DNA from: Methylorubrum aminovorans
Lineage (GTDB): Bacteria; Pseudomonadota; Alphaproteobacteria; Rhizobiales; Beijerinckiaceae
Length of the DNA stretch: 64,000 bases
Reading direction: 5' to 3'
NCBI RefSeq assembly: GCF_022179725.1
Contig: NZ_BPRC01000005.1
Span: forward strand, 124,001 to 188,000
Position numbers and translations under genes: made by a program. Within the stretch, counting starts at the first letter, position 1; the number at the start of each line of letters is the position of its first letter. Below the pieces are notes generated by a model. The model did no database searches. It was not told the DNA's origin and worked only from the letters and a program-made list of their open reading frames with translations. Of the stretch, positions 55,179 through 64,000 are shown one piece after another.

Positions 55179-55871
55179 TCACCGGACGATCGCCGTGCGG
55201 GCCTGGAGCCGGCGCACCAGCAGCGAGGCCGCGAAGCAGACGGCGAAGTAGACGAGCGCGGCGAACAGATACATCTCCACGAGCCGCCCGTCGCGCTGCG
55301 CGACCTTGGAGGCGGCGCCCAGGAAATCGGTCAGCGAGAGCACGTAGACGAGCGACGTGTCCTGGAACAGCACGATCGTCTGGGTCAGCAGCAGCGGCAC
55401 CATGTTGCGGAAGGCCTGGGGCAGCACCACGAGCCGCATCGTCTGCGCGTAGTTCATGCCGAGCGCCTGGGCCGCCGCGCTCTGCCCCTTCGGGATCGAC
55501 TGGATGCCCGCCCGCACGATCTCGGAGAAGTAGGCCGCCTCGAACAGGGTGAAGGTGACGAGCGCGGAGGCGAACGCCCCGACCTGGATCGGTGTGTCCG
55601 AGCCCGTCGCCCAGGCGCCGAGATAGGGCACGAGGAAGTAGAACCAGAAGATCACCAGCACGAGCGGCAGGGCCCGCATCAGCTCGACATAGAGCTTGGC
55701 CGCATGCGTGAGGCCCGGCACGCCCGAGAGCCGCATCAGCGCGAGCGCCGTGCCGAGCACGATGCCGCCGCTCGCCGCGAGCGCGGTCAGCGTCAGGGTG
55801 AACACCATGCCCTCGGCGAAGAGGTAGGGCAGCGCGTCGATGATGACGGAGAAGTCGAACTGCCCGAACAT
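55179..55871 (-). CDS. gltK: Glutamate/aspartate ABC transporter permease GltK
   Basis: This 230-residue permease has about five membrane helices. It starts MFGQFDFSVIIDALPYLFAEGM and carries the EAA-loop pattern EIVRAGIQSIPKGQSAAAQALGM, which contacts the ATPase. Its ATG overlaps the gltJ stop by one base (TGATG). The gene order matches gltIJKL of enterobacteria. Confidence 0.92.
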   Translation of the reverse strand: MFGQFDFSVIIDALPYLFAEGMVFTLTLTALAASGGIVLGTALALMRLSGVPGLTHAAKLYVELMRALPLVLVIFWFYFLVPYLGAWATGSDTPIQVGAFASALVTFTLFEAAYFSEIVRAGIQSIPKGQSAAAQALGMNYAQTMRLVVLPQAFRNMVPLLLTQTIVLFQDTSLVYVLSLTDFLGAASKVAQRDGRLVEMYLFAALVYFAVCFAASLLVRRLQARTAIVR

Positions 55872-56593
55872 CAGCGCCCTCCCGGCACGGCCAGGCGCCG
55901 CTCCAGCAGGGTCGCGCCCGCGATCACCACGAGGTTGAGGGCGACGTAGAGCAGGGTCGCCGCGGTGAAGGCCTCGAACACGTGGAACGAGAATTCCTGC
56001 ATCGAGCGGGCCCGCGCCGTGAGTTCGAGCAGGCCGATGGTGAGCGCCACCGAGGTGTTCTTGAGATTGTTGAGGAATTCCGAGGTGAGCGGCGGCAGAA
56101 GGATCCGGTAGGCGTTGGGCAGCAGCACGGCGCGGTAGGTCTGCGCCCGCGTGAGGCCGAGCGCGAGGCCCGCCTGCGCCTGCCCCCGTGGCAGGGCGCG
56201 GATGCCCGCCCGCACCTGCTCGGCGACCCGCGCGGCGGTGAAGAAGCCCAGGCACAGGACCGCCGTGTAGAACGGCGCGTCCGGCATCTGCTTGACGGCC
56301 GCGCCCAGGGAGGCGGGCAGGAGTTCCGGCAGCACGAAGTACCAGAGGAACATCTGCACCAGCAGCGGGACGTTGCGGAACACCTCGACATAGGCGGCGC
56401 CGACCGCGTTGGCGGTGCGCGAGGGCAGCGTGCGCATCACGCCGATCATCGAGCCGAGGGTGAAGGCGATCGCCCACGAGGCCAGCGCGGTGGCGATCGT
56501 CCAGGCCAGCCCCGAGAGGAGCATGTCGGCATAGGTGCCGGCGCCCTCGGGCGACGGCTCCAGGAAGATGCCCCAGTTCCAGTTGTAGTTCAT
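55871..56593 (-). CDS. gltJ: Glutamate/aspartate ABC transporter permease GltJ
   Basis: This 240-residue permease begins MNYNWNWGIFLEPSPEGAGTYAD, close to the GltJ start of E. coli. It has VEVFRNVPLLVQMFLWYFVLPE and the EAA-loop EQVRAGIRALPRGQAQAGLALG. It pairs with GltK. Its upstream gap of 230 bases to gltI contains the dispersed hairpin element. Confidence 0.93.
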   Translation of the reverse strand: MNYNWNWGIFLEPSPEGAGTYADMLLSGLAWTIATALASWAIAFTLGSMIGVMRTLPSRTANAVGAAYVEVFRNVPLLVQMFLWYFVLPELLPASLGAAVKQMPDAPFYTAVLCLGFFTAARVAEQVRAGIRALPRGQAQAGLALGLTRAQTYRAVLLPNAYRILLPPLTSEFLNNLKNTSVALTIGLLELTARARSMQEFSFHVFEAFTAATLLYVALNLVVIAGATLLERRLAVPGGR

Positions 56594-56639
56594 CGGGCTC
56601 CCGTCATCGCAGGTCGGTCACCGCATGCCGTCCGGCGCG

Positions 56640-56716
56640 CTCGGCGTGCCTCACGAAACGCCCGGCCATTCCCCTCTGGCAAGAACAGTGCGGCGGGCGT
56701 TTCGTGTGAGAGACTT
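56640..56716. repeat. Dispersed hairpin element, copy B
   Basis: This is the partner of the element at 7126-7208. The left arm TCACGAAACGCCCG (56651-56664) pairs with CGGGCGTTTCGTGTGA (56694-56709), with a two-base bulge. It shares the flanks CTC(A/G)GCGTGCCTCAC and GAGAGACTT and the internal CTCTGGC. It lies between gltI and gltJ on the transcript, where a hairpin could protect or limit the message. Copy A differs by a matched change in one stem pair. Confidence 0.72.
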
Positions 56717-56823
56717 GCACCAAGCTCCATGGAACAGGACCGATGGCCCTCTTCCCTGCATCCGGCGGACGACCGCCGTCGCGCGGGCGCTCGGCGACGC
56801 GTCACGATCATCGCCGAGCGGTA

Positions 56824-57750
56824 TCAGTAGGCCGCCGGATCGGCGCTGTCGCTCGGATTAGCGAAGGCCTTCTGCATCGGCTCGCTCATCGGGAGCTTCA
56901 GGTTGATGCCCCGCGGCGGGATCGCTTGCGTGAACCACTTGTCGTAGAGCGCCTTCCCCTCCGGGCTCTTGTAGAGGGCGGCGGTCGCCGCATCGACCAC
57001 GGCCTTGAAGGGAGCATCGTCCTTGCGCAGCATGATGCCGTAGGGCTCGGGCTGCGACTGAGCCTCCGACGAGATCGTGTAGGCCTCGGGCGCCTTCGAG
57101 CCGGCGACGAGGGCGGCGAGCAGCACGTCGTCCATCACGAAGGCGTCGGCGCGGCCGGTCTCCATCATCAGGAAGGCCTCGGCGTGGTCCTTGGCCGGCA
57201 GGATCCGCATGCCGAGGCCGCGGGCCGCGTTGATCTCGTTGATCTGGCGGATGTTCGTGGTGCCCGAGGTCGAGACCACGGTCCGGCCCTTGAGGTCGTC
57301 GGTCTTGTCGAGCCCCTTCTCCTTCTTGGCGACGAAGCGCGTCGCGGTGAGGAAGTGGGTGTTGGTGAAGGCGGCCTGCTTCTGCCGGTCGGTGTTGTTG
57401 GTGGTCGAGCCGCATTCGAGGTCGATCGTGCCGTTGGCGATCAGGGGAATGCGGGTCGCGGAGGTGACGGGGTTGAGCCGCACGTCCAGCTTTTCGAGCT
57501 TGAGATGCGCTTTGACCGCGTCGGCGACCTTCAGGCAGATCTCGTAGGCGTAGCCCACCGGCTTCTGGTTGCCGTCGAGATAGGAGAACGGCACCGAGGC
57601 GTCGCGGTAGCCGATGGTGAGGGCGCCCGTGTCCTTCACCTTCTTCAGCGTCCCAGTGAGGTTCGGGTCCGCTGGATTCTGGGCGCGCGCCGGCGAGCAG
57701 GCGGTCGCGGCGACGAGAGCACTGAGCAGGAGCGCGGCCTTGAGGCGCAT
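56824..57750 (-). CDS. gltI: Glutamate/aspartate-binding periplasmic protein
   Basis: This 308-residue solute-binding protein has a signal peptide (ALLLSALVAATACSPARAQ) and the type 3 SBP pattern GTLKKVKDTGALTIGYRDASVPFSYLD, VGYAYEICLKVADAVK, and NGTIDLECGSTTNNTDRQK for the alpha-carboxyl and amine contacts. It captures acidic amino acids for the permease encoded downstream. It is the first gene of the operon. Its 5' region faces the AlgE-like gene. Confidence 0.93.
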   Translation of the reverse strand: MRLKAALLLSALVAATACSPARAQNPADPNLTGTLKKVKDTGALTIGYRDASVPFSYLDGNQKPVGYAYEICLKVADAVKAHLKLEKLDVRLNPVTSATRIPLIANGTIDLECGSTTNNTDRQKQAAFTNTHFLTATRFVAKKEKGLDKTDDLKGRTVVSTSGTTNIRQINEINAARGLGMRILPAKDHAEAFLMMETGRADAFVMDDVLLAALVAGSKAPEAYTISSEAQSQPEPYGIMLRKDDAPFKAVVDAATAALYKSPEGKALYDKWFTQAIPPRGINLKLPMSEPMQKAFANPSDSADPAAY

Positions 57751-58203
57751 GGGCGGACCTTCTGAACACGTGCTTGATGCGCCGCAGCCCGGCGAGCGGC
57801 GGCGGAACCATAGTGAGGCCGGAACCCCGGCTTGTCATCCGCCCACGGCCATCATTCCCATGCACGGCGCGATTGCAGAGCGCCGCCACGCCCGGCTTCA
57901 CGAGAAGCATATCCGGGTTTAATCCCGAAAAATCCAAGTACTTCCGAGATTTTGACCCGGACGTTGCAGACGGGGGACAAAGCGCCCGCGCATGGCAGCG
58001 ATGAAATTTCGCGCCTTAAACCACTGATTTTACTCTGATTTGTACATCGACTGCCATGTGGAAAAGCAGTCCTCGACGGATACTCCGGCACAGCGTTGCG
58101 CCGACAAAATGCATCACTCGAAGAGCCAGTCCTTGCGCTGGTATACCAGACTAGGTGATTTCTCATCCCTCACGGACAAACTCTGCGAAAGAACAGGAGC
58201 GGC
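57751..58203. promoter_or_regulatory. Divergent intergenic region, gltI / alginate-export-like gene
   Basis: No gene is supported in this 453-base gap. Positions 57920-58080 are AT-richer and should hold promoters for both directions. CTGGTATACCAG (58138-58149) is a perfect 12-base palindrome 55 bases before the AlgE-like gene and may be an operator. Confidence 0.45.
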
Positions 58204-59745
58204 ATGGTGAAGCAATCGGTTCTGTGCGCGTCGTTGCTTGCCGGCGCCTCCCTTCCCCTCCTCGTCGGCCCTGCGCTCGGCCAGAGCGGACGACTCGCCG
58301 ACCTCCGGGGCACGCCTGCGCTGGCCGCCGCGGATGTCGCCGCCCCGGCGCAGGCGGCTAACGCGGCGGCCCGGACGAAGCAGGCCGGTCCGTACTTCGC
58401 GGCCGCGCCGGCCCAACCGCCGAACTTCCTCTACAAGGCGCTCGGCGAGCCGGAGAACTGGCGCATCAGCGGCTCGTTCCGGCCGCGGGTGGAGGGCATC
58501 GCCAACCAGTTCCGTCCGGTGCCGACGTTTGCGGCCAACGACATCCTGAACTCGTATCTCACGACCCTGCACGTGGAGTACGGGGTGAAGGGGCCGGTGC
58601 GCATGGGCGTCGAGCTGTTCGACAGCCGCGGCTACTTCCAGCAGCGCAACTCCTCCGCCTTCACCACGGAGATCAACGCCCTCGAACCCGGCCAGGCCTA
58701 TCTCAACTTCGACACGGGCGATGTCGGCGGCGAGGGCTCGAAGAGCAGCCTGACGGTCGGCCGCTTCACCAAGAACATCGGCTCGCGCCGCCTCGTCTCG
58801 CGCCAGCAGTTCCGCAACACCATCAACGCCTATACCGGCGTGACCTTCGACTGGCAGGGCGCGAACCGGGACAAGTTCACCGCCCTGTGGGTGATGCCGC
58901 ACACGCGGCTGCCGGACGACGTCAACGGCATCCTCGACAACGGCATCGAGTTCGACCGCGAGAGCCTGAACCTGCAGCTCTTCGGCGCCTCCTACACCTT
59001 CGCCGACATCCTCGGCGGCACGTTCGAGCTCTACGGCTACGGCCTCTACGAGCAGGATTCGGGCACCGGCCTGCGCTCGGTCCAGACCCGCGACCGGCGC
59101 CTGTTCACCCCCGGTCTGCGCCTCGCCCGCCGACCGCAGGTCGGCGCGTTCGACTACGATTTCGAGGCGATCTACCAGACCGGGCTGGCTCGCGAGACCG
59201 CGAGCGTCGCCGACCTGCGCGACCTGACGGTCTCGGCCTACTTCGTCCATGCCGAGGTCGGCTACACCTTCGACCACGAATGGAAGCCGAGGCTGTCGCT
59301 GCATTACGACCACGCCAGCGGCGACCGGAACAATGACGGCAAGTTCACTCGCTTCGACACCCTGTTCGGCGCCCGGCGCTTCGAGTACGGCCCGACCGGC
59401 CTCTACGGCCCGGTGCAGCGCGCCAACCTGATCTCGCCCTCGATCCGGGCGGAGATCACCCCGAGCAAGGTGTGGGACGCCTTCATCGCCTACCGCCCGC
59501 TCTGGCTGGAAAGCGCCACCGACACCTTCGCCGCAACCCTGATCCGCGACCGCACCGGCCGCTCCGGCACCTTCGCCGGCCACCAGATCGAGGGCCGCCT
59601 GCGCTACTGGATCATCCCCAACGAGATGATCCTCGATACCGGCCTCGCCTACCTCGCCAAGGGCGACTTCCTGCGCAACGCCCCCAATGCGCCGGACACG
59701 GGCGACACCTTCTACGGCTACCTCAACACGACGGTGTTCTTCTGA
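58204..59745 (+). CDS. Alginate-export (AlgE)-family outer-membrane protein
   Basis: This 513-residue barrel has a signal peptide (SLLAGASLPLLVGPALGQ) and family features throughout. These include WRISGSFRPRVEGIANQFRP, LTVGRFTKNIGSRRLVSRQQFRN, and PRLSLHYDHASGDRNNDGKFTRFDTLFGARRFE. It ends with an aromatic C-terminus (TTVFF). AlgE exports alginate in Pseudomonas; this homologue probably passes another solute or polysaccharide, since no alginate genes are here. Confidence 0.86.
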   Translation: MVKQSVLCASLLAGASLPLLVGPALGQSGRLADLRGTPALAAADVAAPAQAANAAARTKQAGPYFAAAPAQPPNFLYKALGEPENWRISGSFRPRVEGIANQFRPVPTFAANDILNSYLTTLHVEYGVKGPVRMGVELFDSRGYFQQRNSSAFTTEINALEPGQAYLNFDTGDVGGEGSKSSLTVGRFTKNIGSRRLVSRQQFRNTINAYTGVTFDWQGANRDKFTALWVMPHTRLPDDVNGILDNGIEFDRESLNLQLFGASYTFADILGGTFELYGYGLYEQDSGTGLRSVQTRDRRLFTPGLRLARRPQVGAFDYDFEAIYQTGLARETASVADLRDLTVSAYFVHAEVGYTFDHEWKPRLSLHYDHASGDRNNDGKFTRFDTLFGARRFEYGPTGLYGPVQRANLISPSIRAEITPSKVWDAFIAYRPLWLESATDTFAATLIRDRTGRSGTFAGHQIEGRLRYWIIPNEMILDTGLAYLAKGDFLRNAPNAPDTGDTFYGYLNTTVFF

Positions 59746-59951
59746 TCCGCCCGCTCTTCCGATCCTCCGGCGGCGCCGGGCCGTCCGGGCGGATGCTGAC
59801 GGGGCGGCGGTCCTGACACGTCAACCCGGCCATGCATGGTTGACAGTCGGGCAGACGCGGACCTGAACACCGGCCCGACGGGCACCGGCCGCCGAATCGA
59901 ACATGCGGCTGGATCGCCCGACGCATCACGGCGTATCGGGGAGGCTTATCC

Positions 59952-61712
59952 GTGGCCAAGACCGCATCCGACACCAAGGCCAAGCGCACCCGTGGGGAGG
60001 CCGCCGGAGGCAAAGATGCAGCCGGCCGCAAGGGAGCGGCCAAGAAGGCCAAGAGCACGGACGTCAAGAGCACGGACGCCAAGAGCCCGAACGGCACGGG
60101 CAAGAAGACGGACAAAGCCAAAACGAGGGCCAAAACGGCAGCCAAGGCCGCGGCCCTCGTCGCGGCCGAGACGGCCACCCGCCCAGGCCCCCTCGGGGCG
60201 GCGGGAGCCGCCGAGGAGACGCCGGCCCGGGAGGAAGATCTCGCCGTCGCCACCGTGCGCAAGGTGGCGATGGAGGCCGCGCGGACGCGTTCCGAGCACG
60301 ATTTGCTGGGCGACGGCGAGGTGCCGGCGGACGCCCTGTGGGGCATCCACACCAAGCGGGCGGTGGCGAATTTCCCGATCACCGGCGTGCCGGTCGGCCA
60401 CTACCCGGATCTCGTGCGGGCGCTCGCTCTGGTGAAGCAGGCGGCAGCCCGGGCCAACCACCGGCTCGGCTACCTGCCGGAGGCGAAGGCGCGGATCATC
60501 GACGAGGCCTGCACCCGCGTCGCGACCGACCCGACCTACGCCGAATCCTTCGTGGTCGACGCGATCCAGGGCGGGGCCGGCACCTCGACCAACATGAACG
60601 CCAACGAGGTCATCGCCAATGTCGGCTTGACGCTGATGGGGCGGGCGCCGGGGGACTACGCCGCCTTGCACCCCAACGACGACGTCAACATGGCGCAGTC
60701 CACCAACGACGCCTACCCGACGGCCTTGCGGCTCGCGGTGATCTTCGCGACGCAACCGCTGGTCAAGGCGCTCGACGACCTCGCCTACGCCTTCAAGAGC
60801 AAGGCGGTGGAGTTCGCCGACGTCCTGAAGATGGGCCGCACCCAGCTCCAGGACGCGGTGCCGATGACGCTCGGCCAGGAGTTCGACGGCTTCCACGCCA
60901 CGATCAAGGAGGACGTGGCGCGGCTGAACGAGATCGTCGGCCTCTTCCGCGAGGTGAATCTCGGCGCCACCGCGATCGGCACCGGCCTCAACGCCGATCC
61001 GCGCTACGCGGCGCTCGCCGTGGAGGAGCTGTCGCGGCTCGCCGGCCAACCGATGGTGCTCGCCTCCAACCTGATCGAGGCGACTTCGGATCTCGGCGCC
61101 TTCGTGCTGTTCTCCGGCACGCTCAAGCGCGTCGCAGTGAAATTGTCCAAGATCTGCAACGACCTGCGGCTCCTCTCCTCCGGCCCCCGCACGGGTTTCG
61201 GCGAGATCCGGCTGCCGGCGGTGCAGGCGGGCTCCTCGATCATGCCGGGCAAGGTCAACCCGGTCATCCCGGAGGTGGTCAATCAGGTGGCCTACATGGT
61301 GATCGGCCACGACCTCACGGTGACGCTCTGCGCCGAGGGCGGCCAGCTCCAGCTCAACGCCTTCGAGCCGACCATCGGCTACTGCGTGCTGAGTTCGCTG
61401 CGGATGCTGAGCGCGGCGATCGACACCCTGACCAAGCGCTGCGTCGAGGGCATCGAGGCCGACCGCGAGCGCTGTCGCAGCCTCGTCCAGGGCTCGATCG
61501 GCCTCGTCACCGCGCTGGCGCCGACGCTGGGCTACGAGGCGAGCTCCCGCATCGCCCGCCGCGCGCTGAAAGAAAACCGCGCGGTGGCGGATCTGGTGCT
61601 GGAGGAGGGCCTGCTGACGGAGGCCCAGCTCAACGAGCTTCTCGAACTCGAAGCGATGACCCACCCGACCCGGCGGCAGAAGGCCGGGCAGAGGGCCGGG
61701 ACGGTGGGGTGA
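59952..61712 (+). CDS. aspA: Aspartate ammonia-lyase with a basic N-terminal extension
   Basis: Aspartase releases ammonia from aspartate to give fumarate. The catalytic part starts near residue 115 (EHDLLGDGEVPADALWGIHT). It has GAGTSTNMNANEV, the catalytic-loop signature GSSIMPGKVN (about 427-436), and the aspartase-specific NVLCLETA-like region. The first 110 residues are unusual: Lys/Ala/Thr-rich and of low complexity (KSTDVKSTDAKSPNG), like a histone H1 tail. The GTG start has GGGAGG a few bases before it, so the extension is likely real. The AspA of E. coli lacks it. It may bind nucleic acid, membranes or RNA (inference). Confidence 0.88.
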   Translation: MAKTASDTKAKRTRGEAAGGKDAAGRKGAAKKAKSTDVKSTDAKSPNGTGKKTDKAKTRAKTAAKAAALVAAETATRPGPLGAAGAAEETPAREEDLAVATVRKVAMEAARTRSEHDLLGDGEVPADALWGIHTKRAVANFPITGVPVGHYPDLVRALALVKQAAARANHRLGYLPEAKARIIDEACTRVATDPTYAESFVVDAIQGGAGTSTNMNANEVIANVGLTLMGRAPGDYAALHPNDDVNMAQSTNDAYPTALRLAVIFATQPLVKALDDLAYAFKSKAVEFADVLKMGRTQLQDAVPMTLGQEFDGFHATIKEDVARLNEIVGLFREVNLGATAIGTGLNADPRYAALAVEELSRLAGQPMVLASNLIEATSDLGAFVLFSGTLKRVAVKLSKICNDLRLLSSGPRTGFGEIRLPAVQAGSSIMPGKVNPVIPEVVNQVAYMVIGHDLTVTLCAEGGQLQLNAFEPTIGYCVLSSLRMLSAAIDTLTKRCVEGIEADRERCRSLVQGSIGLVTALAPTLGYEASSRIARRALKENRAVADLVLEEGLLTEAQLNELLELEAMTHPTRRQKAGQRAGTVG

Positions 61713-61728
61713 TCCTTCGCGGGTCCGT

Positions 61729-62790
61729 TCAGGGAATGACCCGCTCGGCCCGCAGCCGGGCGAACAGGTCGAAGAAGGCGTCGTCCGAGGGCTGGTAGTC
61801 GAGGAAGCCGAGGCGCCGGCTCTTGCTCATGTCGGTGACGACCTCGATCGGGCGGCCGAGATCGGCATCGGTGTGCCAGGCCGAGGCCAGCCGGTTCAGG
61901 TCGGGTTCGATCAGGCCGTGGCGCGCCGCGATCTCCGCCCAGAGCGGGGCGGCGCCCGCCAACTGGTGCTCGAGCGGGTTGCTTTCGCCGTCGAAGGGAG
62001 CCGGCTCGACTCCGAACCATTGGGCGAGACGTCCCCACATCCATTGCCAGCGGAAGACGTCGCCGTTGACGACGTTGAAGGCCTCGTTATGCGCCGCCTC
62101 CGTCAGGGCTGCCCATTCGAGATGGCGGGCGAGCAGCCGCGCGTCGGTGACGTCGGTGAGTCCGTTCCACTGCGCCGCCGAACCGGGAAAGCGGAAGGGG
62201 CGCCCGGTCTCGCGGCAGAGCGTGGCGTAGACGGCGAGCGTCACGCCCATGTTCATGGCGTTGCCGAGCGCGTAGCCGACGATGGTGTGCGGGCGGTGCA
62301 CGCTCCACGTAAAACCGTCGCGCGCGGCGGCCGCGAACACCGCATCCTCCTGCGCGTAATAGAAATTCTCGACGGGAAGCCGCGGCAGGTCCTCGCGGAA
62401 CGGGGTCGGCGGCAGGCTGCCCTTCCCGTAGGCCTCGAACGGCCCGAGATAGTGCTTGAGGCCCGTTACCAGCGCCACGTGGCGCACGCTTGCCGCCGGT
62501 TGCAGGGCGTCGAGCAGGTTCGCGACCATTGCGGCGTTGACGCGGATGTTCTCGGCCTCGGTGGGCTGGCGCAGCCAGGTGGTGATGAAGACGTGACTCG
62601 GCGCATGGCCTTCCAGCGCGCGGGCGAGTGCGGCCGGGTCGAGCAGGTCGGCGGCGATCGGCGTCACCCCGGCGATGTCCGGTGGGCGCCGGGCGAGGCC
62701 CTCGACCGTCCATCCCCGCGCCACGAGGTGCCGGGCGAGGTTGTTGCCGACGATCCCGCCGACGCCCGCGATCAGTGCCGTTCCCGTCAT
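61729..62790 (-). CDS. PRISE-type NAD(P)-dependent reductase
   Basis: This 353-residue short-chain dehydrogenase resembles the progesterone 5-beta-reductase/iridoid synthase (PRISE) group, which reduces enone double bonds. The nucleotide motif is AGVGGIVGNNLARHL. The family-specific NFYYAQED replaces the usual YxxxK, and TWSVHRPHTIVGY is typical. The role in bacteria is unclear. It converges with aspA with only 16 bases between the stops. Confidence 0.85.
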   Translation of the reverse strand: MTGTALIAGVGGIVGNNLARHLVARGWTVEGLARRPPDIAGVTPIAADLLDPAALARALEGHAPSHVFITTWLRQPTEAENIRVNAAMVANLLDALQPAASVRHVALVTGLKHYLGPFEAYGKGSLPPTPFREDLPRLPVENFYYAQEDAVFAAAARDGFTWSVHRPHTIVGYALGNAMNMGVTLAVYATLCRETGRPFRFPGSAAQWNGLTDVTDARLLARHLEWAALTEAAHNEAFNVVNGDVFRWQWMWGRLAQWFGVEPAPFDGESNPLEHQLAGAAPLWAEIAARHGLIEPDLNRLASAWHTDADLGRPIEVVTDMSKSRRLGFLDYQPSDDAFFDLFARLRAERVIP

Positions 62791-62948
62791 ACTATCCCTA
62801 GTCCCGTATCCGCCCGGCGCGCGGTCGGGAGCCCGTCCCGAACGACGCCGGGGCCGTCCCCTTCCGCTGGCAATCCGGCGGCGGCCCGCCTTTGTTCCGA
62901 GCGCTCGTCCGAGCCCACTCCTTCCGCCGGACGACCTCGCGGGCGGCG

Positions 62949-64000
62949 TCAGACCAAACCGGTCGCGTAGTAGACGCCGATCACGATGAACACGGCCACG
63001 GTCTTGATGATCGTGATCGCGAAGATGTCGCCGTAGGACTGGCGGTGGGTGAGCCCGGTGACGGCGAGCAGGGTGATCACCGCGCCGTTATGCGGCAGGG
63101 TGTCCATGCCGCCGCTCGCCATCGAGGCGACGCGGTGCATCACCTCGAGCGGGATGCCGGCGGCCTGTGCCGCCTCGACGAAGCGGCCGGACAGGGCGCC
63201 AAGCGCGATCGAGAGCCCACCCGAGGCCGAGCCGGTGACGCCGGCGAGCACATTGACCGTCACCGCCTCGTTGATCAGCGGGTTCGGGATCTTCGAGAGC
63301 GCATCCGAGATCACCTTGAAGCCGGGCAAAGCAGCGATGACCGCGCCGAAGCCGTACTCGGTGGCGGTGTTCATGCCGGCCAGAAGCGAGCCGGCGACCG
63401 CCGCCTTCGAGCCCTCGGAGAAGCGGTCCGCGAGGTTGCGGAAGCCGAGGATCACGGTGGCGAGGATGCCCAGCAGCAGCGCGCCCTGCACCGCCCAGAT
63501 CGCCGCCACGGTCTTGATCTGGACCGTGACCGGGTTGGCGGCCATCTCCGGCGTCAGCGCGGCGCTCGCCTGCTCACCGTAAGCTGCGGTGATCCAGGCG
63601 AGCAGCAGCTTGTTGCCCACCCCGACGATGAGGAGCGGCAGGATCGCCACCATGGGATGGATGACGACTTTGTCCTCCACCGCCTGCGGCTCGTTGGTGT
63701 GGCCCTCGCCGTAGCCCTCGTCCCCGGCGGCACGGCGGCGCCATTCGAGATAGGCGACGCCGACGCCGAACACGAAGAGCGCGCCGATGATGCCGAGCCA
63801 GGGGGCGGCGTAGGCGTCGGTCTTGAAGAAGGAGGCCGGGATGATGTTCTGGATCTGCGGCGTGCCCGGCAGGGTGTCCATGGTGAAGGTGAAGGCGCCG
63901 AGCGCGATCGTGCCGGGGATCAGGCGCTTTGGGATGTTCGAGCGCCGGAACAGCTCGGCGGCGAAGGGGTAGACCGCGAACACCGCCACGAACAGCGAGA
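62949..64000 (-). CDS. GntP-family permease (N-terminus beyond the window)
   Basis: At least 346 residues of a multi-helix transporter of the gluconate/citrate GntP family are encoded. The reading frame continues off the right edge, so the start is missing. Visible features are TMDTLPGTPQIQNIIPASFF, PLLIVGVGNKLLLAW and the GSASGGLSIALGALSGRFVEAAQ and SMASGGMDTLPHNGAVITLLAV blocks. The likely substrate is a small carboxylate or sugar acid; it cannot be named. There is no terminator visible in the 158-base gap to the PRISE gene. Confidence 0.88.
   Translation of the reverse strand, partial: SLFVAVFAVYPFAAELFRRSNIPKRLIPGTIALGAFTFTMDTLPGTPQIQNIIPASFFKTDAYAAPWLGIIGALFVFGVGVAYLEWRRRAAGDEGYGEGHTNEPQAVEDKVVIHPMVAILPLLIVGVGNKLLLAWITAAYGEQASAALTPEMAANPVTVQIKTVAAIWAVQGALLLGILATVILGFRNLADRFSEGSKAAVAGSLLAGMNTATEYGFGAVIAALPGFKVISDALSKIPNPLINEAVTVNVLAGVTGSASGGLSIALGALSGRFVEAAQAAGIPLEVMHRVASMASGGMDTLPHNGAVITLLAVTGLTHRQSYGDIFAITIIKTVAVFIVIGVYYATGLV

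Noticed and set aside
58114-59583. Minus-strand frame of 489 codons over the AlgE-like gene
   Set aside because: This is an antisense shadow; the plus-strand product has a signal peptide, barrel blocks and an aromatic end.
59946-61664. Minus-strand frame of 572 codons over aspartase
   Set aside because: This is an antisense shadow of a gene with the GSSIMPGKVN signature.

Overview
The window comes from a GC-rich alphaproteobacterium. The best fit is a pink-pigmented methylotroph of the Methylobacterium/Methylorubrum group (inference). The support is a hopanoid C-2 methylase (HpnP), a SUF operon with Irr-type iron boxes, rhizobial-type palindromic repeats, and many small secreted or DUF proteins of this lineage. 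It reads as ordinary chromosome: one tRNA, ribosomal and translation genes, biotin and tyrosine biosynthesis. I see no IS element, prophage or CRISPR array.

Layout. 0-9.7 kb: a phosphate-type porin, HpnP, a membrane MHYT-PAS-GGDEF-EAL protein, a prephenate dehydrogenase and a FadL porin. 9.9-16.4 kb: an FAH hydrolase, BioB, AspS, and a coupled glycosyltransferase/acyltransferase pair. 16.6-19.5 kb: a repeat block, then a self-contained ferredoxin / ferredoxin reductase / P450 operon. 19.6-22.2 kb: the tRNA-Trp-secE-nusG-rplK-rplA block on the minus strand, ending at a strong terminator. 22.2-29.4 kb: ThpR, the TesA esterase divergent from an ABC ATPase, a HAD phosphatase and a run of small hypothetical proteins with one beta-barrel protein. 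29.7-32.5 kb: an RhlE-type helicase and a diguanylate cyclase. 32.5-40.5 kb: the SUF Fe-S cluster operon with a frameshifted Uma2 gene lying between sufT and sufA. 40.7-42.1 kb: an alpha/beta hydrolase and a toxin-antitoxin pair. 42.1-49.1 kb: a large membrane NRPS resembling epsilon-poly-lysine synthetase, then a NrtR / SPFH / NAD-kinase-like operon. 49.3-54.2 kb: a PepSY protein, an ArsB-type pump, a frameshifted DUF606 transporter and small proteins. 54.3-57.8 kb: the gltIJKL glutamate/aspartate ABC importer. 58.2-64 kb: an AlgE-like porin, aspartase with a long basic N-terminal extension, a PRISE-type reductase and a partial GntP permease.

How the genes work together. The SUF genes form one long minus-strand unit. 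Two Irr/ICE-like boxes stand in front of it, which suggests iron- or heme-dependent control. The P450 operon carries its own complete redox chain. Aspartase and the gltIJKL importer lie close together and could cooperate in acidic amino-acid use, though they are not co-transcribed.

The most promising unexplained items are four. First, the Pls-like single-module NRPS, whose specificity pocket looks suited to a basic amino acid. Second, the NrtR-SPFH-NAD-kinase-like cluster. Third, a pair of dispersed hairpin elements, at about 7.1 kb and 56.6 kb, that share sequence and show a compensatory base-pair change. Fourth, aspartase with a histone-H1-like extension. All positions and motifs were read by eye; no database search was run.
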